A DNA stretch of 64,000 bases, taken from contig CAZNRX010000008.1 of the NCBI GenBank assembly GCA_964575455.1, positions 23,491 through 87,490 of the forward strand, written 5' to 3'. This stretch comes from SKLM01 sp964575455 (GTDB lineage: Bacteria > Chloroflexota > Anaerolineae > B4-G1). Positions 23,727 to 31,456 of this stretch are shown piece by piece. Under the pieces are notes generated by a model that was not told where the DNA came from, ran no database searches, and was given only the letters and a program-made list of their open reading frames with translations. The translations under genes were made by a program, and so were the position numbers. How positions within the stretch are numbered: the stretch's first letter is position 1; the number at the start of each line of letters is the position of its first letter.

Positions 23727-24062
23727 ATGGAGAAGGTGATCCTGGATGTGCCCACGCTGTGGGCCGATCATCACACGCTCAAGGTTCGTGATGCGCTTGT
23801 CAACGTGGAGGGAGTTGAGGATGTCTACGCCAGCTCAGCCTGGAAGCAGGTCCTGGTGACCTACGATGACGGCGTCGCTTCTCCTGCGGCTGTTGAGGAG
23901 GCGCTGGCGGAGGCGGGCTACCCGGTGGGCGAGGGCGAGATGCCTGTGCTGGTCCAGCCCACTGACAAACGTCGGGACCCGCAGTGGGAGAAGCTGGGTT
24001 TCCGCACCACCACGACCAGCCGGGTGGACCTGGAGATGTCCGGCGAGTTCCGGAAGTACTAG
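23727..24062 (+). CDS. HMA-like (ferredoxin-fold) small protein lacking the CxxC metal motif
   Basis: A 111-residue protein. Residues about 1-70 (VILDVPTLWADHHTLKVRDA, VEGVEDVYASSAWKQVLVTY and AVEEALAEAGYPV) follow the beta-alpha-beta-beta-alpha-beta pattern of heavy-metal-associated domains. The metal loop normally reading MxCxxC is PTLWADHH, so the copper or nickel cysteines are absent, although two adjacent His remain. The C-terminal ~35 residues (RDPQWEKLGFRTTTTSRVDL) are unassigned. The gene lies 16 bases before acsA and is probably co-transcribed with it, so a role in assembling or stabilising carbon monoxide dehydrogenase is possible but unproved. The start is fixed by AAGGAGG upstream. 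Confidence 0.7.
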   Translation: MEKVILDVPTLWADHHTLKVRDALVNVEGVEDVYASSAWKQVLVTYDDGVASPAAVEEALAEAGYPVGEGEMPVLVQPTDKRRDPQWEKLGFRTTTTSRVDLEMSGEFRKY

Positions 24063-24078
24063 GAAGGATAGGAATCAA

Positions 24079-26109
24079 ATGGCAAGAAAGAAGACGAGAG
24101 CGCCCGAACAAGCCAGTCAGGATAGGGCCTCAATCGCCCTCCTGGAGTGCGCTTGCGATCTGGAGATGGAGACGTGTTTCTCAAGAGCGGATGACGTGCG
24201 GGCCTGTCCCACCGGCTCTCAAGGCCTTTGCTGCAAGAACTGCTCCATGGGTCCCTGCCGTCTGATAGGGAAGACCGACCGTGGGGTTTGCGGGGCCACA
24301 GTGGCCACCATCGTGGCTCGAAACTTCGCCCGCGCAGTCGCTGCAGGGGCCTCGGCTCACTCCGATCATGGCCGTGACTTGGCCTACACCTTGCTGGAGG
24401 CCGCGGAGGGGCACGCGCCCGACTACGGGGTGCGCGATCCGCACAAGCTGGTCGAGGTGGCTGGATACCTGGACGTCGAGACGAAGGATAGCGAGGGTGA
24501 GGACAAGCCCATCGACGAGCTCGCCCGGGATGTCGCGCTGGCCGCGCTGGCGGAGTTTGGGAAGACGCAGGGTGTCGTCAAGAACCTCAAGCGCGCCCCG
24601 GCCAAGCGGCAGGAGATCTGGCGCGAGCAGGATATTGAGCCGCGCAGCATCGATCGCGAGGTCGTCGAGATGCTCCACCGCACCCACGTGGGGAACGACC
24701 AGGACGCGGAGCATATCCTGGATCATGCGCTGCGCTGTGCCTTGGGCGACGGTTGGGGCGGCTCGATGATAGCCACGGATCTATCCGACGTCCTCTTCGG
24801 TACGCCCGCTCCCGTGCAGACCGACGCTAACCTTGGTGTGCTCCAAGATGACCGGGTCAACGTGATCATCCACGGCCACGAGCCGACGTTGTCCGAGATG
24901 ATCGTCGCTGCCTCGCTCGATCCGGAGCTCATCGAATATGCCAAGAGCAAGGGTGCCGAGGGCATTCAGCTCGCTGGCGTCTGCTGCACGGCCAACGAGA
25001 CCCTGATGCGAGAGGGCGTGCCCCTGGCCGGGAACTTCCTCCAGCAGGAGCTAGCGCTCCTCACAGGGGCGGTCGAGGCTATGGTGGTGGACATCCAGTG
25101 CATCATGCAGGGGCTGGCGCCCTTGGCCGATCAGTACCACACGGAGCTGATCACCACCTCGCCGAAGGCGAAGATCGAGGGCGCCATGCACATCGAGTTT
25201 GACGAGACCAGGGCACTGGAGATCGCGAAGGAGATCATCCGCCGCGCTATCGACCGCTTCCCCGAGCGGGGAGAGACGAGGATCCCCAACGTGAAGAACG
25301 CGATGGTGCCCGGTTTCTCCCACGAGTACATCGACTACGCTCTTGGTGGAGCTTTCCGTGGGTCCCTGCGCCCGCTCAACGATGCCATCGAGGCTGGACG
25401 TATCCGGGGCGTGGTGGCCAACATCGGGTGCAACAACGCCCGCGTTTGTCACGATGAGTTCCACAACTACGTCGTCACCGAGTTCATCAAGAACGATATC
25501 CTGGTGGTCGAGACAGGCTGCGGCGCCATCGCCAGTGCCAAGCTTGGTTATATGACCCCCGAGACGGCCCTAGAGTTGGCCGGCCCTGGTTTGCGCGAGG
25601 TCTGCGAGACGGTGGGTATCCCGCCGGTGCTCCATATGGGCTCCTGCGTCGACAACTCCCGCATCCTCACCGTGCTTTCACAGATGGCCACTGAGACCGG
25701 TCTGGGCGAGGATATCTCAGACATCCCGGCGGTCGGTATGGCGCCGGAGTGGATGAGCGAGAAGGCGATATCCATCGCCACCTACTGCGTCGCTTCCGGC
25801 GCCTACGTCATCATGGGCGCCAGCGACCCTGTCTCCGGCAGCGAGACCGTCACCAGGATCCTCAGTGATGGCTGGGAGGAAAAGGTCGGCGGCAGGCTGG
25901 AATTCGTGATGGAGAAGGAGGAGATCGTCCGGCGGGCCATCGAAGCCATCGATCGTAAGCGAGAGGCGCTGGGGCTCGATGAGTATGACCCCTCCAAGTG
26001 GGGCGCGAGCGGCGACCAGCGCATGCCGGAGCTACTCGAACTGCCGTTCGAGGAGCGGATAGAGGCCGTCTACGGGTCGACGCAGTCACCTGGCAGGAGT
26101 AGGGAGTAG
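24079..26109 (+). CDS. acsA: Carbon monoxide dehydrogenase catalytic subunit (AcsA/CooS)
   Basis: A 676-residue Ni-Fe-S enzyme that reduces CO2 to CO for acetyl-CoA synthesis or oxidises CO, with ferredoxin. B and D cluster cysteines appear in GLCCKNCSMGPCRLIGKTDR and the later GVCGA. C-cluster ligands are in VIIHGHEPTLSEM (His), AGVCCTANETLM, MVVDIQCIMQGLA, ANIGCNNARVCHDEF, VVETGCGAIASAK and LHMGSCVDNSR. The ATG at 24079 gives the correct N-terminus; the same frame extends upstream over the previous gene but that part is not homologous. The last residues (STQSPGRSRE) are encoded by a GTCGACGCAGTCACC-type repeat. It is followed after 25 bases by the AcsB-AcsD fusion. Confidence 0.96.
   Translation: MARKKTRAPEQASQDRASIALLECACDLEMETCFSRADDVRACPTGSQGLCCKNCSMGPCRLIGKTDRGVCGATVATIVARNFARAVAAGASAHSDHGRDLAYTLLEAAEGHAPDYGVRDPHKLVEVAGYLDVETKDSEGEDKPIDELARDVALAALAEFGKTQGVVKNLKRAPAKRQEIWREQDIEPRSIDREVVEMLHRTHVGNDQDAEHILDHALRCALGDGWGGSMIATDLSDVLFGTPAPVQTDANLGVLQDDRVNVIIHGHEPTLSEMIVAASLDPELIEYAKSKGAEGIQLAGVCCTANETLMREGVPLAGNFLQQELALLTGAVEAMVVDIQCIMQGLAPLADQYHTELITTSPKAKIEGAMHIEFDETRALEIAKEIIRRAIDRFPERGETRIPNVKNAMVPGFSHEYIDYALGGAFRGSLRPLNDAIEAGRIRGVVANIGCNNARVCHDEFHNYVVTEFIKNDILVVETGCGAIASAKLGYMTPETALELAGPGLREVCETVGIPPVLHMGSCVDNSRILTVLSQMATETGLGEDISDIPAVGMAPEWMSEKAISIATYCVASGAYVIMGASDPVSGSETVTRILSDGWEEKVGGRLEFVMEKEEIVRRAIEAIDRKREALGLDEYDPSKWGASGDQRMPELLELPFEERIEAVYGSTQSPGRSRE
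26075..26093 (+). repeat. GTCGACnCAGTCACC-family repeat at the acsA 3' end
   Basis: GGTCGACGCAGTCACCTGG provides the C-terminal Ser-Thr-Gln-Ser-Pro of AcsA and is followed by an AGTAGGGAGTAGG word (about 26097-26120), another recurrent sequence of this window. Confidence 0.6.
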
Positions 26110-26134
26110 GAGTAGGGGGTAAGGGAGAAACGTT

Positions 26135-29100
26135 ATGTCAAAGTATATCGCGACGCGAGCGACGCGCGGTGCCAATGCTATTGTGGCCGAGGCAGAGGCT
26201 CTGCTTGATCGCGCCATGGCCGAGAAGGGGGCCGACGCACCGGTCGCTTTCCCCAATACGGCCTATTACTTGCCGGTCACGTACGGCATGTTGGAACATA
26301 AGGTGGAGACGCTGGGGGACCTCAAGCCGGTGCTGGAGCGGGCCAAGATGCTCCTGCACCCTGTGCCGGACGGCGCACACTGGGTACCCTACCTAGGCGA
26401 GACGCTGGACAGTGGTCAGGCCACACTACTGGCCGCCGAGGCTATTGAGGGCATCCGTTTCACCCTGGACGAGCAGCCGGAGCCCTATCCCGGCCTGGAG
26501 CTAGCTGGAAGTACAGACTACCCCGGCTTCTCCGGCGATGGTCACCTCAACGGTCCCATCGACGACATCCAGTTGCGCTCCTGGGGTATCCAGTTGGTGG
26601 ATGGCCGCATGCCCGGCTTCGCCGCTATCGTCGGCAAGGCTCGCAGCAACGAGGCCGCCGTCACCATCGTGCGTGAACTTCAGCAGCGTAGCATTCTCAT
26701 CTTCCTCTCCGGCAATGTCAATGGTCGCTCCATCATCGACCAGTTGCAGGAGGAGGGCGTGGAGATGGGGTATGATACCTACATCGTCCCCTTCGGCCGG
26801 GATACCCTCTCGGCCATCTATGCCCTGGGCTTCGCCACCCGCTCGGCGCTCACCTTCGGTGGTATGAGCGCTGGCGACTGGCGCCGCATCCTGCTCTACA
26901 ACAAGTATCGCGTCTTTGCCTTCGTCCTGGCCCTGGGCGAGGTCGATGATCTCAAGTACGCCGCCGCTGCGGGGGCCATCTCCTATGGTTTCCCCACCAT
27001 CGCGGATACGACCATTCCGGAGATCCGCCCGACCGGTATCACCAAGTACGAGCACGTCATCTCCATGCCCTGGAACGAGATTGAGGGCAAGGATGACAAG
27101 GAGCGGGCCGCCAAGCTGGTGCAGAAGGCCATCGAGGTGCGCGGCGTCAAGATCCGTATCACCGAGGTGCCGGTGCCCATACCCTACGGCTCCGCGTTCG
27201 AGGGCGAGGTCGTCCGACGCGCCGACATGCGGATCGAGTTTGGCGGCAAGGGCAGCCGCGCCTTTGAGTACCTTACCATGCGCTCCATGGATGAGGTCGA
27301 GGACGGCAAGGTCGAGGTCATCGGTCCGGGGCTCGAGACGGTGGAAGAGGGCGGTTCGATGGATCTCGGTATCCTGGTGGAGGTCGCTGGCCGGGAGATG
27401 GAGGAGGACTTCGAGCCGGTCCTGGAGCGCCAGATCCACGACTTCACCAACGCTGGCTCCGGTATCCAGCATATTGGTCAGCGAGATATCGCCTGGATTC
27501 GCATCTCCAAGAAGGCAGCCGAGAAAGGGTTCGACCTGGAGCACTTCGGCAAGGTCTTCCACGCCCGCTTCCACGCGGACTTCGGCAATATCTTGGACAA
27601 GGTGCAGGTGACCATCATCACCGAGCAGGATCTACACGCCGAATGGTTGGCGAAGGCGCGTGAGGCCTACGAGTTCCGCAACAAGCGGTTGGCCGATATG
27701 ACGGATGAGTCGGTGGACACGTTCTACGACTGCACCCTCTGTCAGTCCTTTGCCCCCACCCACGTCTGCATCGTGACCCCCGAGCGATTGGGGCTCTGCG
27801 GTGCCTACAACTGGCTCGATTGCAAGGCTTCAAACCGCATCAACCCCACTGGACCCAACCAGCCCATCCCCAAGGGAGACTGCGTCGACCGGGAGCTGGG
27901 CTACTGGACCGGCACCAAGGACACGGCCTTGAGCAACTCCCAGGGGACGGTCGAGAACGTCGCCCTGTACTCGATGATGGAAAACCCCATGACGTCCTGC
28001 GGGTGCTTCGAGTGCATCATGGTCTACGTCCCGGAGGTCGAGGGCGCTATCGTCATCAGCCGTGAGGATCCGGACATGACCCCGGCCGGTATGAAGTTCT
28101 CCACGCTCGCTGGGATGGCCGGTGGTGGCGTACAGACCCCTGGTGTCATGGGCATTGGCAAGTACTACATGACCAGCCCCAAGTTCATCCACGCAGACGG
28201 CGGCTTCAAACGTATCGTCTGGATGTCCAAGTACCTCAAGGACACCATGGGCGATGAGCTGCAGGCCGTGGCCGAGCGCGAGGGCATGCCCGATCTGATC
28301 GACCGCATCGCCGACGGTAGCAACGTCAACACGGTCGCCGAGCTCGTCGAGTGGGTCGAGGAGAAGGATCATCCCGTCCTGGAGATGGGGCCCATGGATC
28401 CTCGCGAGAGAGGCGTCGGGGTGGCGCCTGAGGAGCTTGAGACCATGACCGCGGAGCCTGAAGCCGCAAGACCCGCCCCGGTGGCCGAGGAAGAGGTACC
28501 AGAGGAGAAGCCGGTCGCGGAGGAGGTAGCTCCCGCTGCCCCTGAAGCGGAGGAACCTGAGGAAGCCGTGCCTGCTGAGGAAGAAGCACCAGCTGAGCCT
28601 GTCCCGAGCGCAGTCGAGGGCGCTAGACCGGCGGTCAGTGTCCGGGCGGCAGAGACCGCCGATGTGAAGCAGCTGGCGGAGATGACCGCGGGCATCGTCA
28701 TTGATCGCTTCCGTGACGCTATGGTCGCCGCCCTCCGTGAGCTTGGCGGTGACGTGTCCGCGGAGCTTCCAAGAGCCCGCGTCCGCAGGGCGCCGACGGC
28801 CCCTGCCCCACCGGCCGAAGAGGTGGAGGAGGAGCTGCGGGCGGAAGAGGCGCCGGCTGCTGAGGAGGTCGCGGAGCCCGAACCGGAGGAGAGAGAGGAA
28901 GAGGCGGAGCTCCCGATCGTACGTGCTCGACCTAAGGTGGAACCCTGGAGTGAGGGCAAAGAGGACAGCGTAGAGATACCCAAGAAGAAGTGGACCGGAA
29001 AAGTCCGGGAGATCACCCTGGGCGCTACTGAGGCCGACGGCGGCACGCGTACCAAGACGGTCACTGTGGGGGGGCAGACCACCCTGCCCTTCCTCGGTTT

Positions 29101-29929
29101 CGAGGGAGACGTCGGCCGCCGCCCGGCCATCGCGATCGAGATCCAGGACAAGAGACCTGAAGACTGGTCCCCAGTCTTGCTCGAGGCCTGGGGCGACGTG
29201 ATGAACGACCCCGGCGAATGGGCCAAGGCAGCCGAGGAGCGGGGCGCGGACCTGATCATGCTTCAGTTGAGCTTGCAGGATGCCGATGGAGAACCTAACA
29301 CGCCACAGAAGGCTCGTGACACCGTTCGCAAGGTGCTGGGGGCCACTGGACTTCCCCTCATCGTGCTCGGCCCTGGGCAGGTGGAGGCGGATAACGAGCT
29401 TCTCGTTCCGGTGGCAGAGGAAGCGTCCGGTGAGCGAGTTGTCCTGGGACTGTGCGAGGAGAAGAACTACCGCACCATTGTGGCCGCGGCGCTGGCGCAC
29501 GATCAGATGGTGGTCGCCAGCACGGCGATGGACGTCAACCTTGCCAAGCAGCTCAATATCCTGGTCAGCGACATGGGGCTCCCGCTGGAACAGATCCTGA
29601 TGGATCCGACCTGCGCCGGCGTGGGCTACGGCATGGAGTATGGCTACTCCGTGATGGAGCGGCTGCGATTGGCTGCCCTGCAGGGCGACGCCATGTGTCA
29701 GCTGCCCATGATCGTCATCGTCGGCAAGGAGGCCTGGCGCCAGAAGGAGGCCAAGGTGGACGAGGATGTCCCCGAGGCCTGGGGCGACTTCGCCGAGCGA
29801 GCCATCAACTGGGAGACGGTGACGGCCGCCACACTGGTCGAGTCAGCCGCCGATATACTGGTATTGCGCCACCCGGAGACGGCGCGGCGGACGCACAAGA
29901 TGATCGATGAGCTGTGGGGTGAGGCATAG
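26135..29929 (+). CDS. acsB: Fusion of acetyl-CoA synthase (AcsB) and corrinoid protein small subunit (AcsD)
   Basis: A 1264-residue protein. Residues 1 to about 740 are a full bacterial AcsB, including the N-terminal CODH-binding domain. The A-cluster cubane ligands are Cys533, Cys536, Cys545 and Cys555 (CTLCQSFAPTHVC and LGLC), with Cys622 and Cys624 in TSCGCFEC as the Ni-site ligands; spacing matches the Moorella enzyme. A Glu/Ala/Pro-rich linker (about 750-840 and 885-935) encloses a helical island (TADVKQLAEMTAGIVIDRFR). Residues about 937-1264 are AcsD/CdhD, the small subunit of the corrinoid iron-sulfur protein (WTGKVREITLG through ILMDPTCAGVGYGMEYGYS). The enzyme condenses CO, a methyl group and CoA. 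Fusion would tether the methyl donor protein to the synthase. AcsC follows. Confidence 0.93.
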   Translation: MSKYIATRATRGANAIVAEAEALLDRAMAEKGADAPVAFPNTAYYLPVTYGMLEHKVETLGDLKPVLERAKMLLHPVPDGAHWVPYLGETLDSGQATLLAAEAIEGIRFTLDEQPEPYPGLELAGSTDYPGFSGDGHLNGPIDDIQLRSWGIQLVDGRMPGFAAIVGKARSNEAAVTIVRELQQRSILIFLSGNVNGRSIIDQLQEEGVEMGYDTYIVPFGRDTLSAIYALGFATRSALTFGGMSAGDWRRILLYNKYRVFAFVLALGEVDDLKYAAAAGAISYGFPTIADTTIPEIRPTGITKYEHVISMPWNEIEGKDDKERAAKLVQKAIEVRGVKIRITEVPVPIPYGSAFEGEVVRRADMRIEFGGKGSRAFEYLTMRSMDEVEDGKVEVIGPGLETVEEGGSMDLGILVEVAGREMEEDFEPVLERQIHDFTNAGSGIQHIGQRDIAWIRISKKAAEKGFDLEHFGKVFHARFHADFGNILDKVQVTIITEQDLHAEWLAKAREAYEFRNKRLADMTDESVDTFYDCTLCQSFAPTHVCIVTPERLGLCGAYNWLDCKASNRINPTGPNQPIPKGDCVDRELGYWTGTKDTALSNSQGTVENVALYSMMENPMTSCGCFECIMVYVPEVEGAIVISREDPDMTPAGMKFSTLAGMAGGGVQTPGVMGIGKYYMTSPKFIHADGGFKRIVWMSKYLKDTMGDELQAVAEREGMPDLIDRIADGSNVNTVAELVEWVEEKDHPVLEMGPMDPRERGVGVAPEELETMTAEPEAARPAPVAEEEVPEEKPVAEEVAPAAPEAEEPEEAVPAEEEAPAEPVPSAVEGARPAVSVRAAETADVKQLAEMTAGIVIDRFRDAMVAALRELGGDVSAELPRARVRRAPTAPAPPAEEVEEELRAEEAPAAEEVAEPEPEEREEEAELPIVRARPKVEPWSEGKEDSVEIPKKKWTGKVREITLGATEADGGTRTKTVTVGGQTTLPFLGFEGDVGRRPAIAIEIQDKRPEDWSPVLLEAWGDVMNDPGEWAKAAEERGADLIMLQLSLQDADGEPNTPQKARDTVRKVLGATGLPLIVLGPGQVEADNELLVPVAEEASGERVVLGLCEEKNYRTIVAAALAHDQMVVASTAMDVNLAKQLNILVSDMGLPLEQILMDPTCAGVGYGMEYGYSVMERLRLAALQGDAMCQLPMIVIVGKEAWRQKEAKVDEDVPEAWGDFAERAINWETVTAATLVESAADILVLRHPETARRTHKMIDELWGEA
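28601..28620 (+). repeat. Repeat-like word within the AcsB-AcsD linker
   Basis: GTCCCGAGCGCAGTCGAGGG encodes Val-Pro-Ser-Ala-Val-Glu-Gly in the linker. It resembles an intergenic word common in many environmental genomes; only one copy is in this window. Confidence 0.35.
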
Positions 29930-29939
29930 CATGTGACCT

Positions 29940-29985
29940 GGGAGCTTGGGCGCTGGACACGTTGTCGTCCGGCGCCTCGGCTCCC
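29940..29985 (+). promoter_or_regulatory. Intercistronic stem-loop between acsB-D and acsC
   Basis: GGGAGC (29940-29945) pairs with GCTCCC (29980-29985), GGGCGC (29948-29953) with GCGCCT (29972-29977) allowing one G-T pair, and GGAC with GTCC. No T-run follows. It may set the relative stability of the two messages or end part of the transcripts. Confidence 0.45.
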
Positions 29986-30015
29986 TGATCAGCCTTAAAG
30001 GAGAAAGCGAACACA

Positions 30016-31380
30016 ATGGCACTTTCGGGTATTCAGATCTACAAACTCTTGCCTCAGACCAACTGTCAGGACTGTGGCTATCCCACCTGTCTGGCCTTCG
30101 CCATGAAGCTGGCGGCCAAGCAGGCCGACCTGGACGACTGCCCCCACGTCGATGATGAGGCCAGGGAGAAGCTCGCCGAGTCCAGCGCACCGCCCATTCG
30201 ACTGGTGAGCCTTGCATCCAATGGACGGAAGGCGGAGGCGGGCAACGAGATCGTGTTGTTCCGTCACGAGAAGCGCTTCTTCAATCCGGCCGGCATCTTC
30301 ATCCGTGTCTACGATGACCAACCCTTGGACAGGATCAAGGAACAGACCGATGAGGCCATGAGCTACGCGGTTGAGTATGTTGGTATGGACCTGGCCCTGG
30401 ACGGTATGGCGGTCCAAGCTGCGGGTGACCCTGACGACCCCGCCTCCGCTGATGCCTTTGGTGAGGCCGTCGCGGCCGTCCTTGAGACCGCCCAGGTGCC
30501 GCTGATCCTCATCGCCGATGACGCAGACATCATGGCGAAGGGCTTGGAGGCCGCCAGCGGTACGAAACCGTTGATCTACGCTGCAACCGCTGACAACTGG
30601 GAGGCCTTTGTCGATCTGGCCAACGAGTACGAGGCGCCGCTTGCGGTTCAAGCTGAAACGATGAGCGCCCTGGCCGATTTGGTGAACAAGGCCAAGGCAG
30701 CTGGCGTTGCTCGCGTCGTGCTGGATCCTGCAGTCTCTGACATGCATTCAGGGTTGGCGCTGAACACGCTGATTCGACGCTTGGCCATCGACAAGATGTT
30801 CCGCCCCTTGGGGTTCCCCATCATCAGCTTCCCTGCGGAGTGCGTGGATGAGCCAGATATGGTCCCCGTGGCGGCGACTCATGCCATCTGCAAGTACGCT
30901 GGGTTTGTCGTGCTCGATGGTTTTAGCCCGGCAACGGCCTATCCGCTGCTGGTGCTGCGGGCCAATATCTATACCAACCCGCAGGAGCCGATCCAGGTGG
31001 AGCCTGGCCTGTACGAGGTCAACGATCCTGGGCCGGATTCTCCGGTTATGGTCACCACCAACTTCTCCATCACCTATTTCTCGGTGGCGAACGAGGTCGA
31101 CGGCAGTGGTGTCCCCAGCTGGCTGCTGGTCGCGGCCGCCGAGGGCATGAGTGTGCTGACCGCATGGGCGGCAGGTGAATTCGACGCCGAGCGCATCGCC
31201 AAGATCGTCAAGGGGACCAACGTCGCCGATAAGATCGACCACCGCAAGCTGGTCATCCCTGGGCACGTGGCGGTGCTCCTGGGTGAACTGGAGGAGGAGC
31301 TGCCCGATTGGGAGATCCTCGTCGGCCCGCGCGAAGCCGTTGACCTGCCGGGCTATCTGAAGATTTGGAGCGCTGACTAA
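30016..31380 (+). CDS. acsC: Corrinoid iron-sulfur protein large subunit (AcsC)
   Basis: A 454-residue subunit of the corrinoid iron-sulfur protein, which carries the methyl group from methyl-THF to acetyl-CoA synthase. The N-terminal 4Fe-4S domain is visible as LPQTNCQDCGYPTCLAFAMK followed by DDCPHVDD, giving the C-x2-C-x4-C-x16-C pattern. The TIM-barrel and C-terminal cobalamin-binding portions follow (for example VARVVLDPAVSDMHSGLALN and HVAVLLGELEEELPDWEILV). The length is normal for AcsC. AAAGGAG stands before the ATG. Its usual dimer partner AcsD is not a separate gene here but the C-terminal domain of the preceding protein. Confidence 0.95.
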   Translation: MALSGIQIYKLLPQTNCQDCGYPTCLAFAMKLAAKQADLDDCPHVDDEAREKLAESSAPPIRLVSLASNGRKAEAGNEIVLFRHEKRFFNPAGIFIRVYDDQPLDRIKEQTDEAMSYAVEYVGMDLALDGMAVQAAGDPDDPASADAFGEAVAAVLETAQVPLILIADDADIMAKGLEAASGTKPLIYAATADNWEAFVDLANEYEAPLAVQAETMSALADLVNKAKAAGVARVVLDPAVSDMHSGLALNTLIRRLAIDKMFRPLGFPIISFPAECVDEPDMVPVAATHAICKYAGFVVLDGFSPATAYPLLVLRANIYTNPQEPIQVEPGLYEVNDPGPDSPVMVTTNFSITYFSVANEVDGSGVPSWLLVAAAEGMSVLTAWAAGEFDAERIAKIVKGTNVADKIDHRKLVIPGHVAVLLGELEEELPDWEILVGPREAVDLPGYLKIWSAD

Positions 31381-31387
31381 GAGGGGC

Positions 31388-31447
31388 TGTTGTAGCGGGG
31401 ACAGTCCTTGGGAGACCGTTGTAGTGAGGACGTTCAGTCCTTGAGGT
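31388..31447 (+). repeat. GTTGTAGnGAGGACnTCAGTCCTT-family repeats upstream of acsV
   Basis: Two imperfect copies stand in tandem (TTGTAGCGGGGACAGTCCTT and TTGTAGTGAGGACGTTCAGT plus CCTT). Others occur at 35325-35354 and 36293-36328. Each contains a small inverted repeat AGGAC/GTCCT. Confidence 0.6.
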
Positions 31448-31456
31448 TCTGCGACT

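Noticed and set aside
23866..24078. Extended N-terminus of AcsA
   Set aside because: The frame is open upstream, but it overlaps the HMA-like gene and encodes an Arg-rich stretch unlike CODH; the ATG at 24079 gives the normal family start.
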